DNA from: Ideonella paludis
GTDB taxonomy: Bacteria; Pseudomonadota; Gammaproteobacteria; Burkholderiales; Burkholderiaceae_C
Direction of reading: 5' to 3'
DNA length: 64,000 nt
Assembly: GCF_018069865.1 (NCBI RefSeq)
Contig: NZ_JAGQDG010000002.1
Coordinates: 186,001-250,000, forward strand
Positions within the stretch are counted from its first letter, which is position 1, and every line of letters starts with the position of its first letter. Positions 51,054 to 60,321 of the stretch are shown here, in pieces. The translations under genes were made by a program, and so were the position numbers. The notes under the pieces are model-generated. The model was not told where the DNA came from and searched no databases. It saw only the letters and a program-made list of their open reading frames with translations.

Positions 51054-51968
51054 TTACTGCGCAGCAGGGGCCGTGCGCTGGGACAAATTCAGAACATAGG
51101 CGGTCAAGACCTTCATCTGTTCTGGCGTGAAGCGAGCACCTTGTGCCGGCATCACATTGGTTTTGCCTTCATTGATCATCTTGATGATCGCGGCTTCGCC
51201 CCAACCGTGCAGCCACACCTTATCGGTGAGGTTGGGCGCGCCCAATGCAGGGTTGCCCGCACCCGTCGCACCGTGGCAAGCCGCACAGGCCCCAAACTTG
51301 GCTTTGCCCAATTGAGCGGCCACCGAGTTATGGGGGCTGTTGGACAAGCTCAACACATAGTTAGCCACGTTCTTGACATCGTCGGCAGACCCGACGGCTG
51401 CGCCCATCGGAGGCATCACACCGGTGCGGCCTTCTGCGATCGTCTTGTGGATGTACTCTGCACCCGAGCCACCCAACCAATCGGCGTCTGCCAGATTGGG
51501 GAAGGACTTGCTGCCGCGTGCATCGGCACCGTGGCACTGAGCGCAGTTGTTGACGAACAGGCGTTCACCAATGGCCATGGCCTTGGCATCCTTGCCCAGT
51601 TGTTCTGGCGTCTTGTTGGCAAACTCAGCGTAAACCGACTCCATGGCCTGACGGGCTTTGGCCTGCTCAGCTTCCAACTGGCCCACAGCGCTCCACTTCA
51701 GTGTGCCTGCGTTGGAACCGAGGCCTGGATAGATCGCCAAATACACGCCGGCAAAGACCACCGTGATCACGAACAAACCCATCCACCAGCGTGGCAGCGG
51801 GTTGTTCATCTCTTTCAGGTCTTCATCCCAGACATGGCCTGTTGTGTTGTCATTGGCCATCACGGTTCGCTTGCTGGCGATGATCAGCATCGCCAAACAG
51901 AAAAGCAGACCGCCGATCACGATACCGGCCACATACAGCGACCAGCCGTTGCTAAAGAAATCACTCAT
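51054..51968 (-). CDS. ccoP: Cytochrome cbb3 oxidase subunit III (CcoP), dihaem cytochrome c
   Basis: Electron-entry subunit of 304 aa. Two N-terminal hydrophobic segments (about 10-30 and 60-80) flank the conserved VWDEDLKEMNNPLPRWW region. Two haem c sites are CAQCHGADARG and CAACHGATGAG, with axial Met residues in GVMPPMG and NVMPAQG. It receives electrons from soluble cytochrome c and passes them to CcoO and CcoN. It follows ccoQ by 55 bases. Confidence 0.97.
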   Translation of the reverse strand: MSDFFSNGWSLYVAGIVIGGLLFCLAMLIIASKRTVMANDNTTGHVWDEDLKEMNNPLPRWWMGLFVITVVFAGVYLAIYPGLGSNAGTLKWSAVGQLEAEQAKARQAMESVYAEFANKTPEQLGKDAKAMAIGERLFVNNCAQCHGADARGSKSFPNLADADWLGGSGAEYIHKTIAEGRTGVMPPMGAAVGSADDVKNVANYVLSLSNSPHNSVAAQLGKAKFGACAACHGATGAGNPALGAPNLTDKVWLHGWGEAAIIKMINEGKTNVMPAQGARFTPEQMKVLTAYVLNLSQRTAPAAQ

Positions 51969-52023
51969 GATTCACTCCTGTGCAAGTGCAGGGCTCTCGA
52001 GAGAGACCCCTGCACTTCTTGCA

Positions 52024-52200
52024 TCATTGACTGTTGGACTTGTCGCCAGGGAAGTCATCGTCCGCCGCGAAGGGCAGTTGGGCCGCTTCATCAAAGGCTG
52101 ACTTGCGATGTCCGCGATACACCCAAACCATCAGGCCAACGAAAAGCGCAAACGACACTACCGTGACGATGCTGCGGGCTGTGTTGACATCGAATTCCAT
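52024..52200 (-). CDS. ccoQ: Cytochrome cbb3 oxidase small subunit CcoQ
   Basis: Membrane peptide of 58 aa between ccoO and ccoP. It begins MEFDVNTARSIVTVVSFALF, with one helix (about 9-28), then RGHRKSAFDEAAQLPF and an acidic end. This is the normal CcoQ/FixQ pattern and position; it stabilises the oxidase. It starts 14 bases after the ccoO stop, with GGAG before the ATG. Confidence 0.93.
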   Translation of the reverse strand: MEFDVNTARSIVTVVSFALFVGLMVWVYRGHRKSAFDEAAQLPFAADDDFPGDKSNSQ

Positions 52201-52214
52201 GGCGTCACTCCTGA

Positions 52215-52832
52215 TTACTTGCGAGCGGTGCCCAGCACCTGCAGGTAAGCAATGACGGCATCCATTTCGGTCTTGCCCTTGACATCATCACCAGCCTTCG
52301 CGATCTCCTCGTCGGAGTACGGCACGCCAATCGCGCGCAGTGCCTTCAGCTTCGGAGCCATGTCGCCAGGGTTCACGGTGTTCGTCAGCAGCCAGGGGTA
52401 AGCCGGCATATTGGACTCCGGCACCACGTCGCGCGGGTTGTTCAGGTGAACGCGGTGCCACTCGTCGCTGTAGCGACCGCCGACGCGATGCAGGTCAGGA
52501 CCTGTGCGCTTCGAACCCCACTGGAAGGGGTGGTCATAGACGAACTCACCAGCGACCGAGTGCGGGCCGTAACGCAGAGTCTCAGCGCGGAAAGGACGCA
52601 CCATCTGCGAATGGCAGCCATAGCAGCCCTCGCGAATGTAGATGTCGCGACCCGCCAACTGCAGCGGCGTGTAGGGCTTGAGACCTTCCACGGCTTGCGT
52701 GGTAGAGCGCTGGAAGAACAGAGGAACGATTTCGACCAGGCCACCAAAGGCCACCGTGATCAAAATCAGGACGATCATCAAGAAGTTATTGGTTTCAATC
52801 TTCTGGTGACCGGTATCTTTGTGTTGAGCCAT
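52215..52832 (-). CDS. ccoO: Cytochrome cbb3 oxidase subunit II (CcoO), monohaem cytochrome c
   Basis: Membrane-anchored cytochrome c of 205 aa. An N-terminal helix (about 16-36, [25 protein letters not shown]) is followed by the haem c site [13 protein letters not shown] and the conserved [24 protein letters not shown]. It transfers electrons from CcoP to CcoN. It lies 22 bases after ccoN in the standard operon order. Confidence 0.97.
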   Translation of the reverse strand: MAQHKDTGHQKIETNNFLMIVLILITVAFGGLVEIVPLFFQRSTTQAVEGLKPYTPLQLAGRDIYIREGCYGCHSQMVRPFRAETLRYGPHSVAGEFVYDHPFQWGSKRTGPDLHRVGGRYSDEWHRVHLNNPRDVVPESNMPAYPWLLTNTVNPGDMAPKLKALRAIGVPYSDEEIAKAGDDVKGKTEMDAVIAYLQVLGTARK

Positions 52833-52854
52833 GGAGCTACTCCTTCTTCTTGAC

Positions 52855-54297
52855 TCAGGCGTGCGCCAGGACAGCCGGCACAGCGACGGGCGCGGCCTTG
52901 CCGTTACGGATGGTCTGGATGACGTTCCACAGCATGATGAGCATGCCGGTCAGGTACAACACACCACCCAAGACGCGGATCACATAGAACGGATAGGTCG
53001 CCTTGACGCTTTCAACAAAGCTGTAGACCAGCGTTCCATCCGGATTGACCGCACGCCACATCAGACCCTGCATCACACCGGCGATCCACATCGCAGCGAT
53101 ATAGAGCACGATGCCGATGGTGGCCAGCCAGAAGTGCAGTTCGATGGCACGAGTGCTGAACATGGCCTTGCGACCAAACATGCGTGGGATCAGGTGATAG
53201 AGCGCACCAATCGACACCATGCCCACCCAACCCAGAGCGCCCGAGTGCACGTGGCCCACGGTCCAGTCGGTGTAGTGCGACAGGGCGTTCACCGTCTTGA
53301 TGGACATCATCGGGCCTTCGAAGGTCGACATGCCATAGAAGGACAGCGAGACGATCAGGAACTTCAAGATCGGATCGTCACGCAGCTTGTGCCATGCGCC
53401 CGACAAGGTCATGATGCCGTTGATCATGCCGCCCCAGCTTGGCGCCAAAAGCACCAGCGAGAAGATCATGCCCACCGATTGCGTCCAGTCCGGCAAGGCG
53501 GTGTAGTGCAGGTGGTGAGGACCCGCCCACATGTAGGTGAAGATCAACGCCCAGAAGTGCACGATCGACAGGCGATAGGAGTACACCGGGCGCTCGGCTT
53601 GCTTGGGGATGTAGTAATACATGATGCCCAAGAAACCAGCCGTCAGGAAGAAGCCCACGGCATTGTGGCCATACCACCATTGCACCATCGCATCTTGAAC
53701 ACCGGCATAGGCCGAGTAGCTCTTGGTCAGCGAGACGGGGATGGCGGCACTGTTGACGATGTGCAGCAGGGCGACGGTCAGGATGAAGGCGCCGAAGAAC
53801 CAGTTGGCCACATAAATGTGGCGGATCTTGCGCGTACCCACCGTGCCGAAAAAGACCACGGCGTAGGACACCCAAACGACCGCAATCAGCAAGTCAATGG
53901 GCCATTCCAACTCCGCGTATTCTTTGCCGGAGGTCATGCCCAAAGGCAGGGTAATGACCGCCAACAGAATGACCAGATTCCACCCGAGGAAGGTGAACAT
54001 GGCCAAGCCCGGTGCGAACAAGCGCGTCTGGCATGTGCGCTGAACGACGTGATAGCTGGTGGCGAACAACACGCAGCCACCGAACGCAAAAATCACTGCA
54101 TTGGTGTGCAGTGGGCGCAGACGGCCGTAGGTGAGGTAGGGAATGCCAAAGTTAAGCTCTGGCCAAGCCAGTTGTGCTGCAATGATGACACCCACCAGCA
54201 TCCCGACGATGCCGTAGACCACCGCAGCGACTGAAAACAGCCGGACCACGGTGTCGTAATAGACCGGTTGTTGAACCGGTGTTGAACTGCTTGCCAT
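52855..54297 (-). CDS. ccoN: Cytochrome cbb3 oxidase subunit I (CcoN)
   Basis: Catalytic haem-copper subunit of 480 aa with about twelve helices, binding haems b and b3 and CuB. Ligand motifs include [22 protein letters not shown] (the His-Tyr region of C-type oxidases), GPHHLHY and [10 protein letters not shown]. It reduces oxygen with high affinity under micro-oxic conditions. The promoter upstream holds a good FNR site within the end of ccoS, and AAGGAGG precedes the ATG. Confidence 0.98.
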   Translation of the reverse strand: MASSSTPVQQPVYYDTVVRLFSVAAVVYGIVGMLVGVIIAAQLAWPELNFGIPYLTYGRLRPLHTNAVIFAFGGCVLFATSYHVVQRTCQTRLFAPGLAMFTFLGWNLVILLAVITLPLGMTSGKEYAELEWPIDLLIAVVWVSYAVVFFGTVGTRKIRHIYVANWFFGAFILTVALLHIVNSAAIPVSLTKSYSAYAGVQDAMVQWWYGHNAVGFFLTAGFLGIMYYYIPKQAERPVYSYRLSIVHFWALIFTYMWAGPHHLHYTALPDWTQSVGMIFSLVLLAPSWGGMINGIMTLSGAWHKLRDDPILKFLIVSLSFYGMSTFEGPMMSIKTVNALSHYTDWTVGHVHSGALGWVGMVSIGALYHLIPRMFGRKAMFSTRAIELHFWLATIGIVLYIAAMWIAGVMQGLMWRAVNPDGTLVYSFVESVKATYPFYVIRVLGGVLYLTGMLIMLWNVIQTIRNGKAAPVAVPAVLAHA

Positions 54298-54360
54298 TAA
54301 AGGCCTCCTTCTCCAAGAGATTTCCTAACGCTAACCAGATTGTTTTGGAATTGACTGACG

Positions 54361-54525
54361 TCACGCTTGATCGGCGTCAACCGAAGGCGGCTCCTGTTGC
54401 AGGATTCGCTCACCTTCTCGCTCCAAATCGTCAAACTGCCCCTTATTCAGCGCCCAGCCGAACACGCCGATGATCGCGAGGATCAATACGGCAGATAAAG
54501 GGATGAGTAAAAACAGAATGTCCAT
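54361..54525 (-). CDS. ccoS: cbb3 oxidase maturation protein CcoS
   Basis: Small membrane protein of 54 aa. MDILFLLIPLSAVLILAIIG is a single helix, followed by WALNKGQFDDLEREGERIL, the hallmark of CcoS/FixS, needed to insert cofactors into cbb3 oxidase. ATG 54525 overlaps the ccoI stop (ATGA). Its last codons contain the FNR site for ccoN, so coding and regulatory roles overlap. Confidence 0.93.
   Translation of the reverse strand: MDILFLLIPLSAVLILAIIGVFGWALNKGQFDDLEREGERILQQEPPSVDADQA
54367..54380 (-). promoter_or_regulatory. FNR box upstream of ccoNOQP, within the 3' end of ccoS
   Basis: Minus strand TTGACGCCGATCAA matches TTGAT-N4-ATCAA at nine of ten positions. Its centre is about 76 bases before the ccoN ATG. 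A class II FNR promoter centred at -41.5 would start near 54332, with AACAAT at 54344-54339 as the -10 and a leader of about 35 bases. Match, spacing and the gene controlled all agree. Confidence 0.8.
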
Positions 54526-56825
54526 CAGGCCGCCTTGCTCAATGGGGTATAGGACAGCCTCAGCGCATTTCCTATCACGGCCAGAGAGCTCAAAGCCATG
54601 CCCAATCCTGCGGCCCACGGGGGGAGGTAGCCCATCAGCGCCAAGGGGATGCAGACCATGTTGTAGGTGGCCGCCCAGATCAGGTTTTGCCGAACGATGC
54701 GCACAGCCTTGTGCGAGAGACGATACGCCCACACAACATCAGACAAGCGGTTTGAAACCACCACCGCATCGGCATGGACACGCGAGACCAAAGCCCCCTG
54801 CCCCATCGCCAACGACACATCGGCCAGCGCCAGCACAGGCGCATCGTTGACGCCATCGCCCAGCATGCCGACCCGCTCGCCTTTGGCCTGCGCAGAGGCC
54901 ACCGCCGCCACTTTGTCCTCGGGCCTTGCGGCCGCCACCACATCGGCGATGCCCAATTGCTGCGAGAGCCTGTGGGCGCGCTCAGGGCGATCGCCGCTCA
55001 ACAGGGTCAAGGCGATACCTGCATGCTGCAAGGCAGCCACCGCGGCTGCAGCGTCGGGCCGCATTTGCTCGTCATAGGTGATGCAGGCCAGGGCCTGCCA
55101 AGTGCCCTGCAGCTCTCGCCCCAACCATACTTCCAACCCATCGTGCGCTTGGGCCCAACCGGGCCGCGCCGCACCTGGGGCCACCCAGGAGAAGGAACCT
55201 AGGCGCCAAGCATGATCGTGCTCATCGGATGCTTGCAGGCCTTGGCCCGCAACTTCTGCCACATCACGCCAAACCACGGCAGCAGCCTGTCCAGACCAGG
55301 CCGAGTCTTCCGCCAAAGCTTTCGACAACGGATGAGACGACCATTTGGCCAAGGCACTGGCCAGAGGCCCGAGGTGCTCGATAGAGCCATCAGCCGCCAC
55401 AAACACAGCGCCACGGCTCGGCTTGTCCTCTGTCAACGTACCCGTCTTGTCGAGGAACAATCGGTCGAGCCTGGACATTGCCTCGAGCGCATCAAGCCTT
55501 TGGACCATCACGCCACGGCGCGCCAAATGGCCGGCGGCTGCGACGATGGCCGCCGGTGCCGCCAGAGACAAGGCGCAAGGGCATGTGACGATCAACACCG
55601 CGACCGCTACCCAAACGGCACGCGAAGGGTCAATCACCGACCACACCGCCGCCGCCCCAGCGGCCAAAACCAACACCACCCAAAGGAACGGCCCGGCCCA
55701 TGCGTCTGCCCAGCGTGCCATGGCAGGGCGCTGCGTCAGCGCGTCGCGCATCATGGCCACAATGGCCTCGAAGCGAGTCTCTGCACCGACACGTTCAACA
55801 CGCATGATCACCGGGCTGGCAAGGTTGACGCTGCCCCCGACCAAGTCATCCCCCACCCGCTTGGGCAGCGGCCTGGACTCACCCGTGAGCACAGACTCAT
55901 CCGCCTCGGTCGCCCCCACTTCAAGATGGCCGTCCGCTGGGAAGGCAGCGCCCATCGCGACACGGACGCGATCACCCGGCCGCAAGCGATGAAGGCTGAC
56001 CTGCTCTTCCGAGCCATCCTCCAGCAGCCGGCAAGCCGACTCCGGCATGGCCGCCAATGCAGCTTCCAAGGACTCAGCTGCGCGATGGCGTGCCATCAGC
56101 TCCACAAAGCGACCACCCAGCAGAAAGCTCACAAACATGGTGAGCGAATCAAAATAAACCTCGTGGCCAAACACGCCGCCGGGTGAAAACGTGGCGCCAC
56201 TGCTGGCCACAAAGGTCACCACAATGCCGAGGCTGACGGGCACGTCCATGCCGATCTTGCGATTCTTGAGGCTGTGCCAGGCGCCGCGCAAAAAAGGGCC
56301 GGCGGAGAAGAGCATGACTGGCAAGGACACCAGCCAACTCCCCCAGTTAAGCAGCTGCCGCATGTCATCCGCCAGCTCAGCGCCTTCGGCCACATAGCTG
56401 GGCGTCGCGAACATCATGACCTGCATGGCGCAAAAACTGGCCACGAACAGGCGCCACAGTGCCTTTCGGCGCTCATTGCGACGCAACTCGCGCGCAGAGG
56501 CTGCGGTATCCGGCACCGCGTCGTAGCCGGCACCTCGAACCGCTAAGACCAACGCCGACGGCGCGGTCCGGGCCGGGTCCCAGCGGACCTGTGCCGAATG
56601 GGCTGAGGCACTGACCCGCGCTTCCAGCACACCATCTACCTGGTGCAATGCGGCTTCGATCTGTCCCGCGCAGGCGGCACAGACCATGCCAGACAATGCG
56701 AATGCAGAATCCGCCACACGCGAGCCATCGGCACGCTCAACCCAACGGGTAAAGCGCTGCTGCTCGACGGGGTCGTCAAGCACATCCAGAGCATGGGGGT
56801 GGGAGGCGGCTACAGTGGCGGTCAT
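54525..56825 (-). CDS. ccoI: Cation-translocating P-type ATPase CcoI (FixI), copper type
   Basis: Copper-exporting P1B-type ATPase of 766 aa that loads cbb3 oxidase. A cytoplasmic metal-binding domain has GMVCAACAG (C49, C52). Transmembrane helices surround the CPC motif at 415-417 (TCPCALSLAAP). The phosphorylation site is DKTGT at 459-463 and the nucleotide region has GDGVNDAPVLA. It overlaps ccoS and heads the transcript ccoI-ccoS-ccoNOQPG. It is divergent from the DUF192 gene. Confidence 0.95.
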   Translation of the reverse strand: MTATVAASHPHALDVLDDPVEQQRFTRWVERADGSRVADSAFALSGMVCAACAGQIEAALHQVDGVLEARVSASAHSAQVRWDPARTAPSALVLAVRGAGYDAVPDTAASARELRRNERRKALWRLFVASFCAMQVMMFATPSYVAEGAELADDMRQLLNWGSWLVSLPVMLFSAGPFLRGAWHSLKNRKIGMDVPVSLGIVVTFVASSGATFSPGGVFGHEVYFDSLTMFVSFLLGGRFVELMARHRAAESLEAALAAMPESACRLLEDGSEEQVSLHRLRPGDRVRVAMGAAFPADGHLEVGATEADESVLTGESRPLPKRVGDDLVGGSVNLASPVIMRVERVGAETRFEAIVAMMRDALTQRPAMARWADAWAGPFLWVVLVLAAGAAAVWSVIDPSRAVWVAVAVLIVTCPCALSLAAPAAIVAAAGHLARRGVMVQRLDALEAMSRLDRLFLDKTGTLTEDKPSRGAVFVAADGSIEHLGPLASALAKWSSHPLSKALAEDSAWSGQAAAVVWRDVAEVAGQGLQASDEHDHAWRLGSFSWVAPGAARPGWAQAHDGLEVWLGRELQGTWQALACITYDEQMRPDAAAAVAALQHAGIALTLLSGDRPERAHRLSQQLGIADVVAAARPEDKVAAVASAQAKGERVGMLGDGVNDAPVLALADVSLAMGQGALVSRVHADAVVVSNRLSDVVWAYRLSHKAVRIVRQNLIWAATYNMVCIPLALMGYLPPWAAGLGMALSSLAVIGNALRLSYTPLSKAA

Positions 56826-56892
56826 GCGAGTGTGTCGCCCGTCAAGTGCGGCGAAACGTTCGGCAATCTATCCGCATCTTCGGGTTTACGAC

Positions 56893-57357
56893 ATGACATT
56901 GATCAAGAAACAACTGTTTCGCACCATTTTGGTGCCGGCAACATTGGTCTTCACGGCGCTTTTCGCTCAGGCTCAAGGCCAAGCGCAGCGCTTAGAGGCC
57001 AAAGTGAACCTCCAGGCGGGCATGCATAACATCGTTGCGGAGGTGGCAAAGACGCCGCGTGAGCGCGAGATCGGTCTGATGTTCCGCAAGCAGATGGCCA
57101 CCCACGAGGGCATGGTTTTTGTATTCGACGAGCCCGCCACGCAGTGCTTCTGGATGCGAAACACCTACTTACCGTTATCGACTGCTTTTGTGGCGGATGA
57201 CGGCACGATCGTCAACATCGAAGACATGCAGCCGCAAACCGAAACCTCGCACTGCTCCACCAAGCCCGTTCGCTTTGTGCTGGAAATGAACCAAGGTTGG
57301 TTCGCCAAGCGTGGCATCAAGGCCGGGTTTAAGCTCAAAGGCCCGCTGTTCCGCTGA
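56893..57357 (+). CDS. Exported DUF192-family protein
   Basis: Protein of 154 aa starting at ATG 56893. A signal peptide (KKQLFRTILVPATLVFTALFAQAQG, cleavage near 27) is followed by a DUF192 domain: VAKTPREREIGLMFRK, MVFVFDEPATQCFWMRNTYLPLSTAF, NIEDMQPQTETSH and VLEMNQGWFAKRGIK. The domain is widespread in bacteria; its function is not established. It is divergent from ccoI and convergent with the next kinase gene. Confidence 0.9.
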   Translation: MTLIKKQLFRTILVPATLVFTALFAQAQGQAQRLEAKVNLQAGMHNIVAEVAKTPREREIGLMFRKQMATHEGMVFVFDEPATQCFWMRNTYLPLSTAFVADDGTIVNIEDMQPQTETSHCSTKPVRFVLEMNQGWFAKRGIKAGFKLKGPLFR

Positions 57358-57373
57358 ACGGGCTGATAGCGAG

Positions 57374-58798
57374 TCAAGCCGCCAGCTCAATCACAAAGCG
57401 CATCCCGTCGACCTCGGGGCGGCTGCTGGCATGCAGTTGCCCCCCCAGCCTCAGGACGATCTCACGGGCAATGGCCAAGCCCAAGCCCGTGCCACTGTCG
57501 TTGCGCAAGTCAGCCCGCTCGCCGCGCCAGAACGGCTCAAACAGCCTCGGAAGCTGGTCTGCCGTTACACCTGGCCCGTCATCCTCCACCGTGATGGTGC
57601 CTCCCCCACCGGGGCTGGCCGCGATGCGAACGGCAATGTGTTCGCCGCCGTAGCGCAAAGCGTTATCCAGCAAGTTGACGACCACCTCGCCCAGCCAAAG
57701 TGCGTGGGCCCTGGCAAAAACCGGTTGATCGGGTGCCTCAAGCACAATGCTGCGCCCTTCCCTCAAACTCCTCAGGACCATGGGCTCAGCGGACTCGCGG
57801 ACCAAGGGCACCAGGTCGAGGGTTTCCTGTTCCGCATCGACAGACAGCGCCGTCTCTGAGCGCGCCAGGCTCAGCAATTGGCCAATCAGACGCGACAAAT
57901 GGTCTGTGGAATGCCCCAGTTGCACCAGCAACGCTTGCCACTCTGGTGCCGCTTGCCCGGCCGGCGGCAAGGCAACGGCCAACTCTTGGCTCAGTGCCTG
58001 TGACAACACGCGAATGCCCGCCACCGGCGTGCGCAATTGATGCGCTGCATCGGCCACAAAGCGGCGCTGCAACAAACTCGACTGCTCCATGTCCACCAGC
58101 AAGGTGTTGATGCGCTCAATCAGGGGCACCGCCTCTTTGGGAACCTGCGTCAATGACAAAGGCCGCCAATCTTGAGCGTCCCGTCGTGACACTTCTTGCG
58201 CCACATCCTTCAGGGCCTGCAGTCCTCGGCGGATACCCCAGTTGATCAGCAGCAGACTGACCAAGCCCAATCCCAGCGCCGGCAGCACGATGGAGAGTTG
58301 GATGTCCCGCATCAACTCGGTACGGCGCCTTGTCGTCTCCACCACCACGACCGCCACGGCGCGGTCCAGCATGGGAGAGGTCACCGAAAACACCACCCCG
58401 CGCACCGGCTCACCGTCAAAGCTCGCATCGAAGAGCAAGGGCTGCGCGAAACTGCTGCGGCGAACGCTGGCCGGTGGGATCGGCACGGTGGCGTCCCCGG
58501 CTAGAGCGTTGCCATCTGCATCGACCATCACGAACCCGTTGCGATCCTCGCCGTCCCAGGTCAGCAGCTCCATGGTCTGCCGGCTCAAGTCCAGCAAAGG
58601 CCCCCGATCCGACCACGTGACCTTGGCGGCCAATGCTGTGGCCTCGTCTTGCAATCCTCGGTCAAAGGCAGAGTTTGCGCTGTTGCGAGCCAGCCAATAA
58701 GCCCCCAAGACAGCCGCCGCCAAGCCCAGCACCCAGACCCACAGCAGTGGCCACAGCAGTTGACTGCGGACACTGGCGCCGTGCACTGGGGCCCTCAC
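57374..58798 (-). CDS. Sensor histidine kinase with 2CSK_N-type periplasmic domain
   Basis: Inner-membrane kinase of 474 aa. Helices at about 15-37 and 168-187 bracket a periplasmic region with NSAFDRGLQDEATALAAKV, a TctE-like 2CSK_N domain. H-box AAHQLRTPVAG has H253; NLLDNALRY, EDDGPGV and GTGLGLAIA complete the ATPase. GTG 58798 overlaps the stop of the upstream regulator gene, so they are coupled. It is related to tctE at the other end of the window but has no binding-protein gene nearby; QseC is an alternative label. Confidence 0.9.
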   Translation of the reverse strand: MRAPVHGASVRSQLLWPLLWVWVLGLAAAVLGAYWLARNSANSAFDRGLQDEATALAAKVTWSDRGPLLDLSRQTMELLTWDGEDRNGFVMVDADGNALAGDATVPIPPASVRRSSFAQPLLFDASFDGEPVRGVVFSVTSPMLDRAVAVVVVETTRRRTELMRDIQLSIVLPALGLGLVSLLLINWGIRRGLQALKDVAQEVSRRDAQDWRPLSLTQVPKEAVPLIERINTLLVDMEQSSLLQRRFVADAAHQLRTPVAGIRVLSQALSQELAVALPPAGQAAPEWQALLVQLGHSTDHLSRLIGQLLSLARSETALSVDAEQETLDLVPLVRESAEPMVLRSLREGRSIVLEAPDQPVFARAHALWLGEVVVNLLDNALRYGGEHIAVRIAASPGGGGTITVEDDGPGVTADQLPRLFEPFWRGERADLRNDSGTGLGLAIAREIVLRLGGQLHASSRPEVDGMRFVIELAA

Positions 58799-59499
58799 GA
58801 TGCCTCAGGCTGCCCGTCGCCGGTAGGTGCCGTATCAGCCGTCTCCATGACGTAGCCAAAACCGCGTACGGTGCGAATGACCACGCCCAAGTCGGCAAAT
58901 CGCTTTCGAAGGCGATGGACGTAGACCTCCACAGAGTTCTCGCTGAAGTCTGCCTCCCAGCTCGATAACTTGGTGACGATGGACTCCTTGGAGACGACGC
59001 GGCCGCCTTTTTGCATCAGCATCTCGGTCAAAGCCAGCTCCCGTGGGCTCAAGGCCACGCGCTCGCCGTGGTGGAGGAGTTCCCGGTGTGCGACATCCAG
59101 GCGCAACTCACCCAATACCAGGCATTCCTCGATGCGACCTTCGCTGCGTCGCTTCAGCGCCCGGATGCGGGCCAGCAATTCCGGCAAATCAAATGGCTTG
59201 ACCAGATAGTCATCGGCGCCCGCATCCAGGCCTTGGACCCGATCGCGCAATTCATCTCGTGCCGTCAGCAGCAGGACCGGCATGCGCGCACCCTTGGAGC
59301 GCCAATGGCGCAGCACTTCCATGCCGTCCCGGCGCGGTAAGCCTAAATCAAGAATGCACAGATCGTAGTGGCCCAGGAGCCCCGCGGACATGGCTTGCTC
59401 GCCATCACTCAGCCCGTCAACCTGCCAGCCTTCCTGGCTCAGGCCTCGCGTCACACCCATGCTCAGCGCAGGATCGTCTTCAACCAGCAGGATGCGCAT
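58795..59499 (-). CDS. OmpR-family response regulator
   Basis: Regulator of 234 aa, partner of the kinase it overlaps. The receiver domain has E7-D8-D9, phospho-acceptor D51 in LCILDLGLPR and DDYLVKPFDL. The winged helix follows, with LSPRELALTEMLMQKGGRVVSKE and YVHRLRKRFADLGVVIRTVRGFGYV. The start is ATG 59499. The signal and targets are unknown; subfamily resembles QseB/TctD. Confidence 0.92.
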   Translation of the reverse strand: MRILLVEDDPALSMGVTRGLSQEGWQVDGLSDGEQAMSAGLLGHYDLCILDLGLPRRDGMEVLRHWRSKGARMPVLLLTARDELRDRVQGLDAGADDYLVKPFDLPELLARIRALKRRSEGRIEECLVLGELRLDVAHRELLHHGERVALSPRELALTEMLMQKGGRVVSKESIVTKLSSWEADFSENSVEVYVHRLRKRFADLGVVIRTVRGFGYVMETADTAPTGDGQPEAS

Positions 59500-59556
59500 A
59501 AATCAACCTTGTCCCACGAACGTCTCAACTCCAGACCCGAGGTTACCAAAGCATAA

Positions 59557-59591
59557 AGGCCACCTGAGGTCAGGTTGACCCCAGGTGGCCT
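59557..59591 (-). terminator. Terminator after sodB
   Basis: AGGCCACCTG (59557-59566) pairs with CAGGTGGCCT (59582-59591); inside, GGTCA and TGACC form a second stem around a three-base loop. On the minus strand it is followed by TTTATGCTTT. It lies about 30 bases after the sodB stop and separates sodB from the two-component genes. Confidence 0.75.
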
Positions 59592-59621
59592 CCAGCCACA
59601 CGGCGTTCAATCGCCGGAGAT

Positions 59622-60203
59622 TCAGGCGAAATTAGCCTCGGCAAACGACCAGTTCACCAAGTTCGCAAAGAAGGTCTCCACAAAACGTGGGCGCAGATTG
59701 CGGTGATCGATGTAGTAAGCGTGCTCCCACACATCAATCGTCAACAAGGCCTTGTCGCCGGTGGTCAAGGGCGTGCCGGCAGCGCCCATGTTCACGATGT
59801 CCACGCTGCCGTCGGCCTTCTTGACCAGCCATGTCCAGGCGGAGCCAAAGTTGCCCACAGCACTCTTGGTGAAGGCTTCCTTGAAGGCGGCGTAAGAACC
59901 CCACTTGGCATTGATGGCCGCGGCCAAAGCACCGGTGGGCTCACCGCCGCCACCAGCCTTCAAGCAGTTCCAGAAGAAGGTGTGATTCCAGATCTGAGCG
60001 GCATTGTTGTAGACGCCACCCGATGACTTGCGAACGATGTCCTCCAGCGAGGCGTTCTCAAACTCTGTCCCTGGAATCAGGTTGTTCAAATTGGTCACAT
60101 AAGCGTTGTGATGCTTGCCATGGTGGTATTCCAAGGTCTCGCGGCTCATGTGGGGTGCCAAGTCATCCAGGCCAAAGGGCAGCGGGGGCAAGGTGTGCGT
60201 CAT
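59622..60203 (-). CDS. sodB: Iron superoxide dismutase
   Basis: Cytoplasmic Fe-type superoxide dismutase of 193 aa. Metal ligands H27, H74, D157 and H161 are all in place, the last two in DVWEHAYY. YHHGKHHNAYV and GSAWTWLV are typical, and the residues around AAQIWNHTFFW favour Fe over Mn. A palindrome that can form an RNA hairpin lies in the leader. It stands alone, with a terminator downstream and xseA upstream on the same strand. Confidence 0.96.
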   Translation of the reverse strand: MTHTLPPLPFGLDDLAPHMSRETLEYHHGKHHNAYVTNLNNLIPGTEFENASLEDIVRKSSGGVYNNAAQIWNHTFFWNCLKAGGGGEPTGALAAAINAKWGSYAAFKEAFTKSAVGNFGSAWTWLVKKADGSVDIVNMGAAGTPLTTGDKALLTIDVWEHAYYIDHRNLRPRFVETFFANLVNWSFAEANFA

Positions 60204-60227
60204 TCAGTGTCCTCTCGTGGGTCAAAG

Positions 60228-60247
60228 TGCAGGTGCGGTCACCTGCA
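60228..60247 (-). promoter_or_regulatory. Interrupted palindrome in the sodB leader
   Basis: On the minus strand TGCAGGTG-ACCG-CACCTGCA, an 8-bp perfect inverted repeat with a four-base centre, ends 24 bases before the sodB ATG and just before the AGAGGA ribosome binding site. A TACAAT (60271-60266) could be the -10, placing this hairpin inside a leader of about 55 bases. It may be an operator or a translational control hairpin. Confidence 0.4.
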
Positions 60248-60321
60248 GCGGTGGTGTCTGGGCGCATTGTAGGCATGGCTTGGACGCCCCGCTGAGCTGA
60301 GGGGCAAGCCGAGACGCCGTG

